NCBI GenBank assembly: GCA_026986085.1
Contig: JALSPE010000054.1
Location: 1 to 14,018 of the forward strand
Source of the DNA: Campylobacteraceae bacterium
GTDB lineage: Bacteria; Campylobacterota; Campylobacteria; Campylobacterales; Sulfurovaceae
DNA: 14,018 nt
Direction: 5' to 3'
Below the pieces are notes generated by a model, which had not been told where the DNA came from, searched no databases, and saw nothing but the letters and a program-made list of their open reading frames with translations. Both the position numbers and the translations under genes were made by a program. This document shows, in pieces, positions 8,096 through 13,972 of the stretch. Positions within the stretch are counted from its first letter, which is position 1; the number at the start of each line of letters is the position of its first letter.

Positions 8096-9379
8096 ATGAC
8101 ATATAAAACATTTGATAAAGAGTGTTTAACTTATCACGAAGCAAAAGATGAATTTGGAACAAACGGTAAAACAGGAACACTTATTACTAAGAGTTGCTCT
8201 ACACAAGAAGAGCTCTCTATGGCTTACTCTCCAGGGGTTGCATATCCATGTTTAGAGATAGAAAAAGATATCAGCAAGGCATACGATTATACAAATAAAG
8301 GAAATTTGGTTGCAGTTATCACAAATGGAACAGCAGCTCTTGGCTTAGGGGATATAGGTGCACTTGCATCTAAGCCTATTATGGAGGGAAAAGCAGTTTT
8401 GTTTAAAAAATTTGCAAATATAGATGCAGTTGATATCGAGATAGACTCTAAAGATAGCGATGAAATTATAAATATAGTATCTAAAATTGCAGATAGCTTT
8501 GGAGGAGTTAATTTAGAAGATATTAAAGCTCCAGAGTGTTTTGAGATAGAAGATAGATTAAAAAAGATATGCTCTATTCCAGTTTTTCACGACGATCAGC
8601 ACGGAACAGCTGTTATTACAACAGCAGGTTTGATAAATGCACTTAAAATGACCGATAAAAAAGTTGGTGATTTAAAAGTGGTAATTATAGGTGCAGGTGC
8701 AGCTGGAATTGCTAGTGGTAGAATGTATAGAAATCTAGGAGTAGAGAATATTCTTATGTTCGACTCTAAAGGTGTTATTCATAATGGTAGAAATGATTTA
8801 AATGAGTATAAAAAAGAGTTTGCAATAGATAAAGATGTAACTCTAGAAGAGGCAATAGATAATGCAGATATGGTGCTTGGTCTAAGTAAAGGAAATGTTA
8901 TTACCAAAGAGATGGTTGAATCTATGGCAGATACACCAATTATATTTGCATGTGCAAATCCAACACCAGAGATAATGCCAGAAGAGGCATTGAGTGTAAG
9001 AAGAGATTTAATTATAGGAACAGGAAGAAGCGATTATCCAAATCAAGTTAATAATGTATTGGGCTTTCCTCATATATTTAGAGGTGCACTTGATGTTAGA
9101 GCAAAGAATATAACTGAAAATATGAAGTTAGCAGCAGCATACGCTTTAGCAGAACTTGCTAGAGAAGATGTTCCAAATGAAGTTAGAACTATACACAATA
9201 GAGATAATATGGAGTTCTCAAGAGAGTATGTAATTCCATCACCATTTGATAAAAGGGTTATGGTTTATGTAGCTTCAGCAGTTGCACAAGCAGCCGTAGA
9301 TGATGGGGTTGCAAGAGTAAACTCATTTCTAAAAGAGAGATATATAGAGCATTTAGAAGAGCTATCTAAACGCTTTTAA
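8096..9379 (+). CDS. Malic enzyme, NAD(P)-dependent, short bacterial form
   Basis: Malic enzyme converts malate to pyruvate and CO2 with reduction of NAD(P)+. The 427-residue protein shows the family blocks in order: AYSPGVAYPCLEI (43-55) with the catalytic Tyr44, TNGTAALGLGDIG (76-88), MEGKAVLFKKFANIDAVDIEI (96-116) with catalytic Lys99, the metal site FHDDQHGTAVI (164-174), and the dinucleotide-binding loop VIIGAGAAGIASG (196-208). CANPTPEI and GRSDYPNQVNNVLGFP follow as expected. It ends after the NAD domain and lacks the C-terminal phosphotransacetylase-like domain of the long MaeB type. Which cofactor it prefers cannot be decided from sequence by eye. It appears to be a single-gene transcript and is convergent with the mqnA-like gene. 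Confidence 0.95.
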   Translation: MTYKTFDKECLTYHEAKDEFGTNGKTGTLITKSCSTQEELSMAYSPGVAYPCLEIEKDISKAYDYTNKGNLVAVITNGTAALGLGDIGALASKPIMEGKAVLFKKFANIDAVDIEIDSKDSDEIINIVSKIADSFGGVNLEDIKAPECFEIEDRLKKICSIPVFHDDQHGTAVITTAGLINALKMTDKKVGDLKVVIIGAGAAGIASGRMYRNLGVENILMFDSKGVIHNGRNDLNEYKKEFAIDKDVTLEEAIDNADMVLGLSKGNVITKEMVESMADTPIIFACANPTPEIMPEEALSVRRDLIIGTGRSDYPNQVNNVLGFPHIFRGALDVRAKNITENMKLAAAYALAELAREDVPNEVRTIHNRDNMEFSREYVIPSPFDKRVMVYVASAVAQAAVDDGVARVNSFLKERYIEHLEELSKRF

Positions 9380-9472
9380 TCTAAGAGTCTTAACTTTCTT
9401 GCTTAAATCATCAATATTTTATAGTGCTAATAAACTAAAGCTTTTAAAGCAAAGTTTGCTGCACTTCTTATC

Positions 9473-9546
9473 GGACCCTCGAATTTATTCGAGGCAATAA
9501 CCCAAAATTAATTTTTTGTCTCAAATATACGCGAATAAATTCGCGT
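9473..9546. repeat. REPIN-like element: two inverted REP hairpins
   Basis: Two palindromic hairpins lie 34 nt apart between the convergent malic enzyme and mqnA-like genes. Arm 1 (9477-9494) is CCTCGAATTTATTCGAGG, an 8-bp stem with a TT loop. Arm 2 (9529-9546) is ACGCGAATAAATTCGCGT, an 8-bp stem with an AA loop. Read on the minus strand, arm 2 has the same core CGAATTTATTCG as arm 1, so the two are inverted copies. Two outer base pairs differ between the arms, yet both stay paired (C-G versus A-T, T-A versus G-C), which indicates selection on the fold. Arm 1 with its flanks recurs exactly over 25 nt at 13565-13589. This is the layout of REP doublets mobilised by RAYT (TnpA-REP) transposases; no such gene is in the window. 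Neither hairpin is followed by a T-run, so it is not a standard terminator. Confidence 0.72.
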
Positions 9547-9570
9547 TTTACAACTATCTTTTGGCTTCTA

Positions 9571-10230
9571 TTAAGAACTCATACCTTTAGCCTTTTTCAA
9601 AAATAACTTTAGAGAGTTCTCTTCTCTAAAGCCTATATTATAATTTATATGCTTTAGATACCACTTTAACTCTTTTGGGCTTATCCCCTTTTTTTGAGCT
9701 TCTCTTTTTAATATATATTGTGGAATTTTTGCCTCTTTACTATTAAATTTTAGAGCCAATTTTTTAACCCTCTTTTTATGTTTGTTAAAGCAGAGCCTAG
9801 CAAAGACAAAGGGTAGTCCCATCTCCTCTTTCCATCTTAAAGCAAGGTCTGTAAAGTTATCATTAGGACTCTTTAAATAGTATCTTAATGCTTTATCTCC
9901 AATTATAACCTCTCCTTTAATATTTAAAACCTTTGATAAAACATTTGATGTGTCGGACTCACTATCGAACAACTGTTCATTTGGCAATACCAATACACTG
10001 TAAACAGCCCCATTAGCTACAATACCCAAATTGGTGCATCTGCTGCCTCTACTTTTTATACTAGATATAAAAGCAGCATCTATTTTCCTCTTTTTAAATG
10101 CTATATTAATAGTAGAAGGTGCAGATTTTTTATAATTTATAATCTGTTTTAATTGATTATTGCTAATATTTTTTTTTATATATACCTGAAATGGCAGCAG
10201 GTTTAAATATGATATAGAACCGAAAATCAA
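9571..10230 (-). CDS. mqnA: MqnA-like chorismate dehydratase (futalosine menaquinone pathway)
   Basis: MqnA dehydrates chorismate to 3-enolpyruvyl-benzoate, the first step of the futalosine route to menaquinone used by many Campylobacterota. The 219-residue protein has the family pattern GSISYLNLLPF (4-14), IDAAFISSIKS (50-60), LGIVANGAVYSVLVL (68-82), SDTSNVL (92-98), VIIGDKAL (108-115) and the strongly conserved-looking LALRWKEEMGLPFVFARLCF (129-148). The related MqnD shares the fold, but the opening and these blocks fit MqnA better. The start codon is TTG, 7 nt after AAAAAAGG (10238-10245, minus strand). It stands alone, divergent from the moco operon and convergent with malic enzyme. No other mqn gene is in the window. 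Confidence 0.82.
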   Translation of the reverse strand: MIFGSISYLNLLPFQVYIKKNISNNQLKQIINYKKSAPSTINIAFKKRKIDAAFISSIKSRGSRCTNLGIVANGAVYSVLVLPNEQLFDSESDTSNVLSKVLNIKGEVIIGDKALRYYLKSPNDNFTDLALRWKEEMGLPFVFARLCFNKHKKRVKKLALKFNSKEAKIPQYILKREAQKKGISPKELKWYLKHINYNIGFREENSLKLFLKKAKGMSS

Positions 10231-10425
10231 CTTATTACCTTTTTTGTAATTGTAACATTTGTAGTGGCTTTAAGAGCTTAATAGGCTAAAAATGTGTATT
10301 TAAGTAATTTAATATTAATTAATTTAAAAAACATTTAAAAAGTTTAAAAAATTGCAAAATGAAAATAATATAACAACATTTATTTCAAAATGTCCATTAA
10401 TTTAAAAAATTTTATATTTTTAACA

Positions 10426-10468
10426 TATAATATCATATCAAAAATTGAATATATGTAGATTTTTGATA
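10426..10468 (+). promoter_or_regulatory. Distal moco promoter with an inverted repeat over the predicted start
   Basis: TATAAT at 10426-10431 predicts a start near 10438. Directly there lies a perfect 10-bp inverted repeat, TATCAAAAAT (10436-10445) and ATTTTTGATA (10459-10468), separated by 13 nt. The half-site centres are 23 bp apart, about two helical turns, so a dimeric regulator could bind both on one face. The same sequence could instead form a weak RNA stem-loop at the transcript's 5' end. Operator function is an inference. Confidence 0.4.
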
Positions 10469-10483
10469 GTAAAAATTACACAT

Positions 10484-10513
10484 TAAATAAAAAAAATGAC
10501 ATTTTTTTATTTA
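10484..10513. repeat. A/T-only hairpin
   Basis: An arm TAAAT followed by eight A and T (10484-10497) pairs with A followed by seven T, ATTTA (10501-10513), around the loop GAC. That makes 13 pairs with one bulged A. With no G-C pairs it is weak as an RNA terminator, although its T-run could allow pausing. In AT-rich DNA such symmetry can arise by chance. Confidence 0.35.
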
Positions 10514-10562
10514 TATTAAAAAATAGTAAGGAAACTTTAAGATATCGTAAAGATTTTATTAA

Positions 10563-10568
10563 TATAAT
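10563..10568 (+). promoter_or_regulatory. Proximal predicted -10 box for moaD
   Basis: TATAAT in AATATAATTAAC, with a T-rich stretch upstream. The start would be near 10575, giving a leader of about 38 nt to the moaD ATG. It may act beside or instead of the distal box at 10426-10431. Confidence 0.45.
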
Positions 10569-10612
10569 TAACTTGAAATTTAATTCTGTTTTATTTATTA
10601 AGTGAGAAGGTT

Positions 10613-10834
10613 ATGGTAAAAATTGAATTTTTAGGTCCTATAGAGATTGATGATATTGAGTTAGATATAGATAACTTAAAAGATTTGTCAATATATATGA
10701 AACAAGATGAAAATCTTAAAGAGTGGATCGATATCTCAGCAGTTGCTGTTAATGATAAAATTATTACCACACCAGATTACAAATTAAACAGTGGTGACAG
10801 GGTATCAATTTTACCACCAGTTTGTGGAGGTTAA
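10613..10834 (+). CDS. moaD: Molybdopterin synthase small subunit
   Basis: MoaD is the ubiquitin-like sulfur carrier that, as a C-terminal thiocarboxylate, gives sulfur to precursor Z (cPMP) within molybdopterin synthase. The 73-residue product ends in SILPPVCGG, with the free Gly-Gly tail needed for adenylation and thiocarboxylation, and contains the ubiquitin-fold blocks ISAVAVNDKII and LNSGDRVSILPP. The ATG follows GAGAAGG (10604-10610) with only 2 nt between, a closer spacing than usual, but the N-terminus MVKIEFLGP fits the family. It is the first gene of moaD-moaE-moeA-repressor. The adenylating MoeB/ThiF-type enzyme is not in the window. Confidence 0.93.
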   Translation: MVKIEFLGPIEIDDIELDIDNLKDLSIYMKQDENLKEWIDISAVAVNDKIITTPDYKLNSGDRVSILPPVCGG

Positions 10835-10836
10835 AG

Positions 10837-11286
10837 TTGGAACTATACAGAGGTGGTTTAAGAGTAAATGATATTACAAACAGGTGGTATCAAGATATAT
10901 CTAAATCTAATTATGGTGCATTTATAACCTTTATAGGCACTATAAGAGATGAAGATAATATAGATGCTCTCAGCTTCGATATATATGAACCAATTCTAAA
11001 AAGTTGGTTTGAGAGTTGGCAAATTATTGCAAACCAAAAAGGGGCAAAGATATTTATGGCTCACTCAATTGGAGATGTAAAAGTAGGTGAGAGTTCATAT
11101 ATCAGTGCTGTAGCATCACCAAAGAGAAGAGTTGCTCTGGAGTTAATTGATGAATTTGTAGAGGATTTTAAAGCAAATGCACCTATATGGAAATATGATG
11201 TAATTGCTTCAAAAAGAGTCTATGCAAAAGATAGAAGCACACCTATGAATGGTGCAGGAGTATTAAGTGGAGAAGAGAATGATTAG
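10837..11286 (+). CDS. moaE: Molybdopterin synthase catalytic subunit
   Basis: MoaE binds precursor Z and, with MoaD thiocarboxylate, builds the dithiolene of molybdopterin. Motifs are GAFITFIGTIRDED (27-40), AHSIGDVKVGE (75-85), SPKRRVALELIDEFVEDFK (94-112), APIWKYD (115-121) and ASKRVYAKD (124-132). The frame is open back to a TTG at 10822, but I start at the TTG at 10837 because GTGGAGG (10824-10830) lies 6 nt before it and inside the end of moaD. With this start the two catalytic lysines fall at Lys119 and Lys126, the same numbers as in E. coli MoaE. The product is 149 residues. SPKRR stands where many MoaE have SAHR. It begins 2 nt after the moaD stop. Confidence 0.93.
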   Translation: MELYRGGLRVNDITNRWYQDISKSNYGAFITFIGTIRDEDNIDALSFDIYEPILKSWFESWQIIANQKGAKIFMAHSIGDVKVGESSYISAVASPKRRVALELIDEFVEDFKANAPIWKYDVIASKRVYAKDRSTPMNGAGVLSGEEND

Positions 11287-12493
11287 TTTTGAAGAGTCAT
11301 TAAATATTTTAAACAGTATAGACATTGAGCCATTAGAGGTAATTACTCTACCTCTAATGGATGCTCAAGGTATGTTTATTGCTGAAGATATTGTAGCAGA
11401 CTTTAACTCTCCAAAATACCCTACATCAGCAATGGATGGATATGCAATTAAATTTGATGATCAAGCTTTAGGTGAGTTAAAGGTGGTTGCAATAAATCCA
11501 GCTGGTTCAGATGAATCTGTAGAGTTAATTGGTGGTAAAGCTATTAAAACTTTCACAGGCTCACTTATGCCAAAAGGTAGCGATACACTAATACCTATTG
11601 AGAATGTAGAATTTAGTAGTGGTAAAATTACTATTAAAGAAGAGGTTCCTTACGGATTTAGCGTTAGAGGTGTTGGAGAAAACTTTAAAGAGGGTGAAGT
11701 TCTTATTAAAAAAGGAACTCAATTAGACTTTGAAGAGATAGCAATATTAGCATCATTAAATTATGTTAGCGTTAAGGTTCACAAAAGAGCCAAGGTCTCT
11801 ATTGTAGCAACTGGAAGTGAATTGTTAGAGCTTGGTCAAGAGCAGACAAAAGAGTCTCAAATAAGAAGCTCAAATAACTATACCATAGAAGCTATAGCAA
11901 AAAAATATGGAGCTGAAGCTATCAATTTAGGTTGTATTAGCGATGATATCAAAACTATAAAAGAGAGATTTAAAGAGGCTTTAACTCAATCAGATATTGT
12001 TGTTAGCACTGGTGGAGTAAGTGTTGGAGATTTTGATTTTGTAAAAGATGTTGTTCAAGATGAGTTAGGTGCACAACTACTGTTTAAAGGAGTGGTTATT
12101 AAGCCAGGACAACATATTATGATAGCAAAAGTTGGTAATAAAACTATTATCGCTTTACCGGGCTTTGCATACTCATCAACAGTTACAGCTTTGGTATATC
12201 TACTGCCTGTAATATATAAATATTATGGAGCAAATTACACTATGCCAATTGTAAAGACAAAGTTACTTGGTAACTATAAGAAAAAGAGTAAAAAAACGGA
12301 GTTTACTCCAGCAAATTTATCAATTATAGAAGGAGAGTTATGTGTTGATTTCATTGGAAAAAAAGATGGCACAAGTGCCATAATGACCAATATGCTTGGG
12401 AACTGTGCATTAGTGGTCACTACACCAGGGAGTAGTGATATTAAAGCAGGTAACTATATAGATACATATATCTACAACTTAAAAATTAAATAG
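11279..12493 (+). CDS. moeA: Molybdopterin molybdenumtransferase
   Basis: MoeA inserts molybdate into adenylated molybdopterin, the last step of basic moco synthesis. The 404-residue protein has PTSAMDGYAIKF (48-59) with Asp53, the linker-domain block TFTGSLMPKGSDTLIPIENV (91-110), SVRGVGENFKEGE (128-140), ATGSELLELG (177-186), VVSTGGVSVGDFDFVKD (241-257) with Asp251, and a C-terminal barrel domain. An in-frame GTG at 11267 exists, but the ATG at 11279 is preferred because GGAG lies 6 nt before it and MISFEESL matches usual MoeA beginnings. It overlaps the moaE stop by 8 nt, which points to coupling. LPGFAYSSTVT replaces the commoner LPGNPVS-type loop. The separate MogA/MoaB adenylyltransferase is not in the window. 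Confidence 0.95.
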   Translation: MISFEESLNILNSIDIEPLEVITLPLMDAQGMFIAEDIVADFNSPKYPTSAMDGYAIKFDDQALGELKVVAINPAGSDESVELIGGKAIKTFTGSLMPKGSDTLIPIENVEFSSGKITIKEEVPYGFSVRGVGENFKEGEVLIKKGTQLDFEEIAILASLNYVSVKVHKRAKVSIVATGSELLELGQEQTKESQIRSSNNYTIEAIAKKYGAEAINLGCISDDIKTIKERFKEALTQSDIVVSTGGVSVGDFDFVKDVVQDELGAQLLFKGVVIKPGQHIMIAKVGNKTIIALPGFAYSSTVTALVYLLPVIYKYYGANYTMPIVKTKLLGNYKKKSKKTEFTPANLSIIEGELCVDFIGKKDGTSAIMTNMLGNCALVVTTPGSSDIKAGNYIDTYIYNLKIK

Positions 12494-12504
12494 GGAGGGA
12501 AGTT

Positions 12505-13176
12505 ATGAATGGTTTTAGCGAAATAATTGAGAAGATAAAAGATGTAATCTCTAATGAGACAGAATCTGGGAGAGTATTTGATAAAGATGTAGCCAATGAG
12601 TTAGGAATATCTCAGGCAACATTTGCAACAATGAAAAAGAGAGGTGCAGTTCCATATAAAGAGTTAATGGAATTTTGCGCTAGAAGAAAACTAAGTATCA
12701 ATTGGCTCTTTTTTGATCAATCAGCAGGTATGTTAGTTGAAGAGACAGAGAAATTCTTTAGAGTTAAATACTTTAGTAGTGTTAGAGCAAGTGCCGGTGG
12801 TGGTGCTGAAGGCTTTGGAGAAGAGTTTGAAACTATAACTATAGATAGAAAATTAGTTAAAAGTTTTTTTCCAAATGAGAATGAAAACGAGATAAATTCA
12901 AAAGAGATAGATGCAATAAATGTAGATGGTGAGTCAATGGAGCCAACAATCAAAAACGGTTCTATTGTATTTGTTGATAAAACAAAAAGAGAGATTAGAA
13001 AAGATGGAATCTTTGTAGTATCAACACCAGGTGGTCTATTTATTAAGAGATTAAATAGAAAAGTTGATGGCACTATTGAATTGATTTCAGATAATGAACT
13101 ATACTCTCCAGAAGTTCTATCTCCAGATGAAGTAACAATAGTAGGAAAAGTGGTAGGTGGAGTAGAAAGACTTTAA
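12505..13176 (+). CDS. Phage CI-like repressor with S24 (LexA-type) self-cleavage domain
   Basis: The 223-residue protein joins an N-terminal phage CI-type helix-turn-helix (about 22-70: DKDVANELGISQATFATMKKRGAVP, then LSINWLFF) to a C-terminal S24 domain. The dyad is Ser144 in VDGESMEPTI and Lys181 in GLFIKRL, 37 residues apart as in LexA. An Ala97-Gly98 bond in VRASAGGGAEG sits where LexA and CI proteins cleave themselves, so RecA-stimulated cleavage is possible but unproven; many S24 regulators do not cleave. The ATG has a strong ribosome binding site, GGGAGGGA (12493-12500), just after the moeA stop, and the gap is 11 nt, so it is read with the moco genes yet can be translated strongly. 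It is not LexA itself, since its DNA-binding part is CI-like. No phage genes lie nearby. Its target is unknown. Confidence 0.88.
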   Translation: MNGFSEIIEKIKDVISNETESGRVFDKDVANELGISQATFATMKKRGAVPYKELMEFCARRKLSINWLFFDQSAGMLVEETEKFFRVKYFSSVRASAGGGAEGFGEEFETITIDRKLVKSFFPNENENEINSKEIDAINVDGESMEPTIKNGSIVFVDKTKREIRKDGIFVVSTPGGLFIKRLNRKVDGTIELISDNELYSPEVLSPDEVTIVGKVVGGVERL

Positions 13177-13217
13177 TTTGCATCTCCCCTTCTTCTGCGT
13201 ATTCGGGTTATTAATTA

Positions 13218-13316
13218 TATAATAAACTTCTTTCAAAACTCAATGAAAGAGCATATTATTTATTGCACATCATCTTTCATTCTCTATCTTTTTGAATTAG
13301 CTAAGGCTAGTTTTTC
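13218..13316 (+). ncRNA. Candidate small RNA or structured 3' region ending in a terminator-like hairpin
   Basis: TATAAT at 13218-13223 predicts a start near 13230. Then AATGAAAGA (13242-13250) pairs perfectly with TCTTTCATT (13273-13281). A second hairpin, GAATTAGC-TAAG-GCTAGTTT (13294-13313, containing one or two G-T pairs), runs into TTTTTC (13311-13316), like an intrinsic terminator. Promoter, stem, terminator within 100 bp is the layout of a small RNA of about 85 nt. It may equally be only the terminator region of the moco-repressor transcript. I do not recognise a known RNA family. Confidence 0.3.
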
Positions 13317-13564
13317 AAAGATATAAAATATTCTCAATTCATGAGTTTTGCAAGAAGTCTAATTAAAAAGAAATGTTGCATGAAGCTAATAATCACTTTA
13401 AGAACTTATAAAAAAAAGATATATTCATTCATTACTTTTATCATTTATTCTGCTTACTGTTTAACCCAAATTAAGCATAGAGCTCTTGTAAAACTTAATA
13501 TATATAGATAATTTATTAAATTTTACTCTCTTTCTTTGATGCTAAATCAATTAAAAATTACTCT

Positions 13565-13640
13565 GGACCCTCGAATTTATTCGAGGCAAAAAAGTTTAAG
13601 TTCTAGCAATAAACTCTAATAGACGCAAATGAATTCTCGT
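13565..13640. repeat. Second REPIN-like element: one intact arm, one decayed arm
   Basis: The intact arm CCTCGAATTTATTCGAGG (13569-13586) and its flanks match 9473-9497 exactly over 25 nt, in the same orientation. After a 36-nt spacer (34 nt in the first copy), ACGCAAATGAATTCTCGT (13623-13640) matches the second arm of the first copy at 15 of 18 bases, but two of its eight stem pairs are broken. The matching order, spacing and similarity support a degraded REP doublet. The spacer sequences themselves are not alike. Confidence 0.6.
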
Positions 13641-13668
13641 ATCCGTATCGTTTAAAATATGTTTGATA

Positions 13669-13702
13669 GTATTTAACTTAGATTTTAATCTGAGTTAAAT
13701 GC
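13669..13702. repeat. Strong 15-bp stem-loop of unknown function
   Basis: ATTTAACTTAGAT (13671-13683) pairs with ATCTGAGTTAAAT (13688-13700) around the loop TTTA, with one G-T wobble. Two more pairs (one of them wobble) extend the stem outward to 13669 and 13702. Neither strand has a T-run after it, so it does not look like a terminator. It starts 29 nt after the decayed REP arm but shares no sequence with it. Confidence 0.5.
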
Positions 13703-13972
13703 AAACAGTGCCATTGTGATATCTACTGAATAAATTTAATATATAATATCAGAAATAATAAAAGATGCAAAAGATCTATCATTAAAATATACTTTTTTAT
13801 TGAGTTATGCAAAAAATTGATTATTAAATAGTAAATATTCTTTATAAATTTTCTGCTTGATGCTATAAATTTAATTAATACCTTATTGCACAGATAGAGC
13901 TTAATAAATATATAAAACACTCTTTTTTATCTATTTTTTAAATTATTTAATAATTGTTTAAGTTTTCTTTTG

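Larger units (their letters stand above)
10231..10612. other. AT-rich divergent regulatory region between mqnA and moaD
   Basis: No open frame of note occupies these 382 bp, which consist almost entirely of A and T. A weak TACAAT box on the minus strand (10249-10254) could serve mqnA. For the moco operon there are two plus-strand TATAAT boxes (10426-10431 and 10563-10568), an inverted repeat at 10436-10468 and an A/T hairpin at 10484-10513. I see no conserved moco riboswitch (this RNA class is large and contains GC-rich helices, which are absent here) and no recognisable ModE site. Confidence 0.6.

Noticed and set aside
9448..9460. AGCAAAGTTTGCT as a malic enzyme terminator
   Set aside because: It is a perfect palindrome with a single-base centre, too tight to fold as an RNA hairpin, and no T-run follows it.
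10231..10612. A moco riboswitch upstream of moaD
   Set aside because: The region lacks the long G-C-containing helices and conserved GNRA tetraloop-receptor features of that RNA; its stems are almost purely A/T.
10822..10836. The upstream TTG as the moaE start
   Set aside because: It lies upstream of the only good Shine-Dalgarno sequence (10824-10830) and would add five residues unlike the family; the TTG at 10837 fits spacing and catalytic lysine numbering.
12717..13073. A 118-codon minus-strand open frame inside the repressor gene
   Set aside because: The plus-strand frame has clear S24 motifs and a strong ribosome binding site; the opposite frame has no family features.
9473..13640. The repeated hairpins as a CRISPR array
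   Set aside because: There are only two loci 4 kb apart, no regular spacers and no cas genes; the paired inverted layout fits a REP doublet.
12505..13640. A prophage carrying the CI-like repressor
   Set aside because: No integrase, cro-like, structural or lysis genes are present, and the gene is embedded at the end of a housekeeping operon.
13723..13920. A 65-codon minus-strand open frame in the right-hand gap
   Set aside because: The product is a low-complexity run of Ile, Leu, Lys and Phe typical of random AT-rich frames, with no ribosome binding site.
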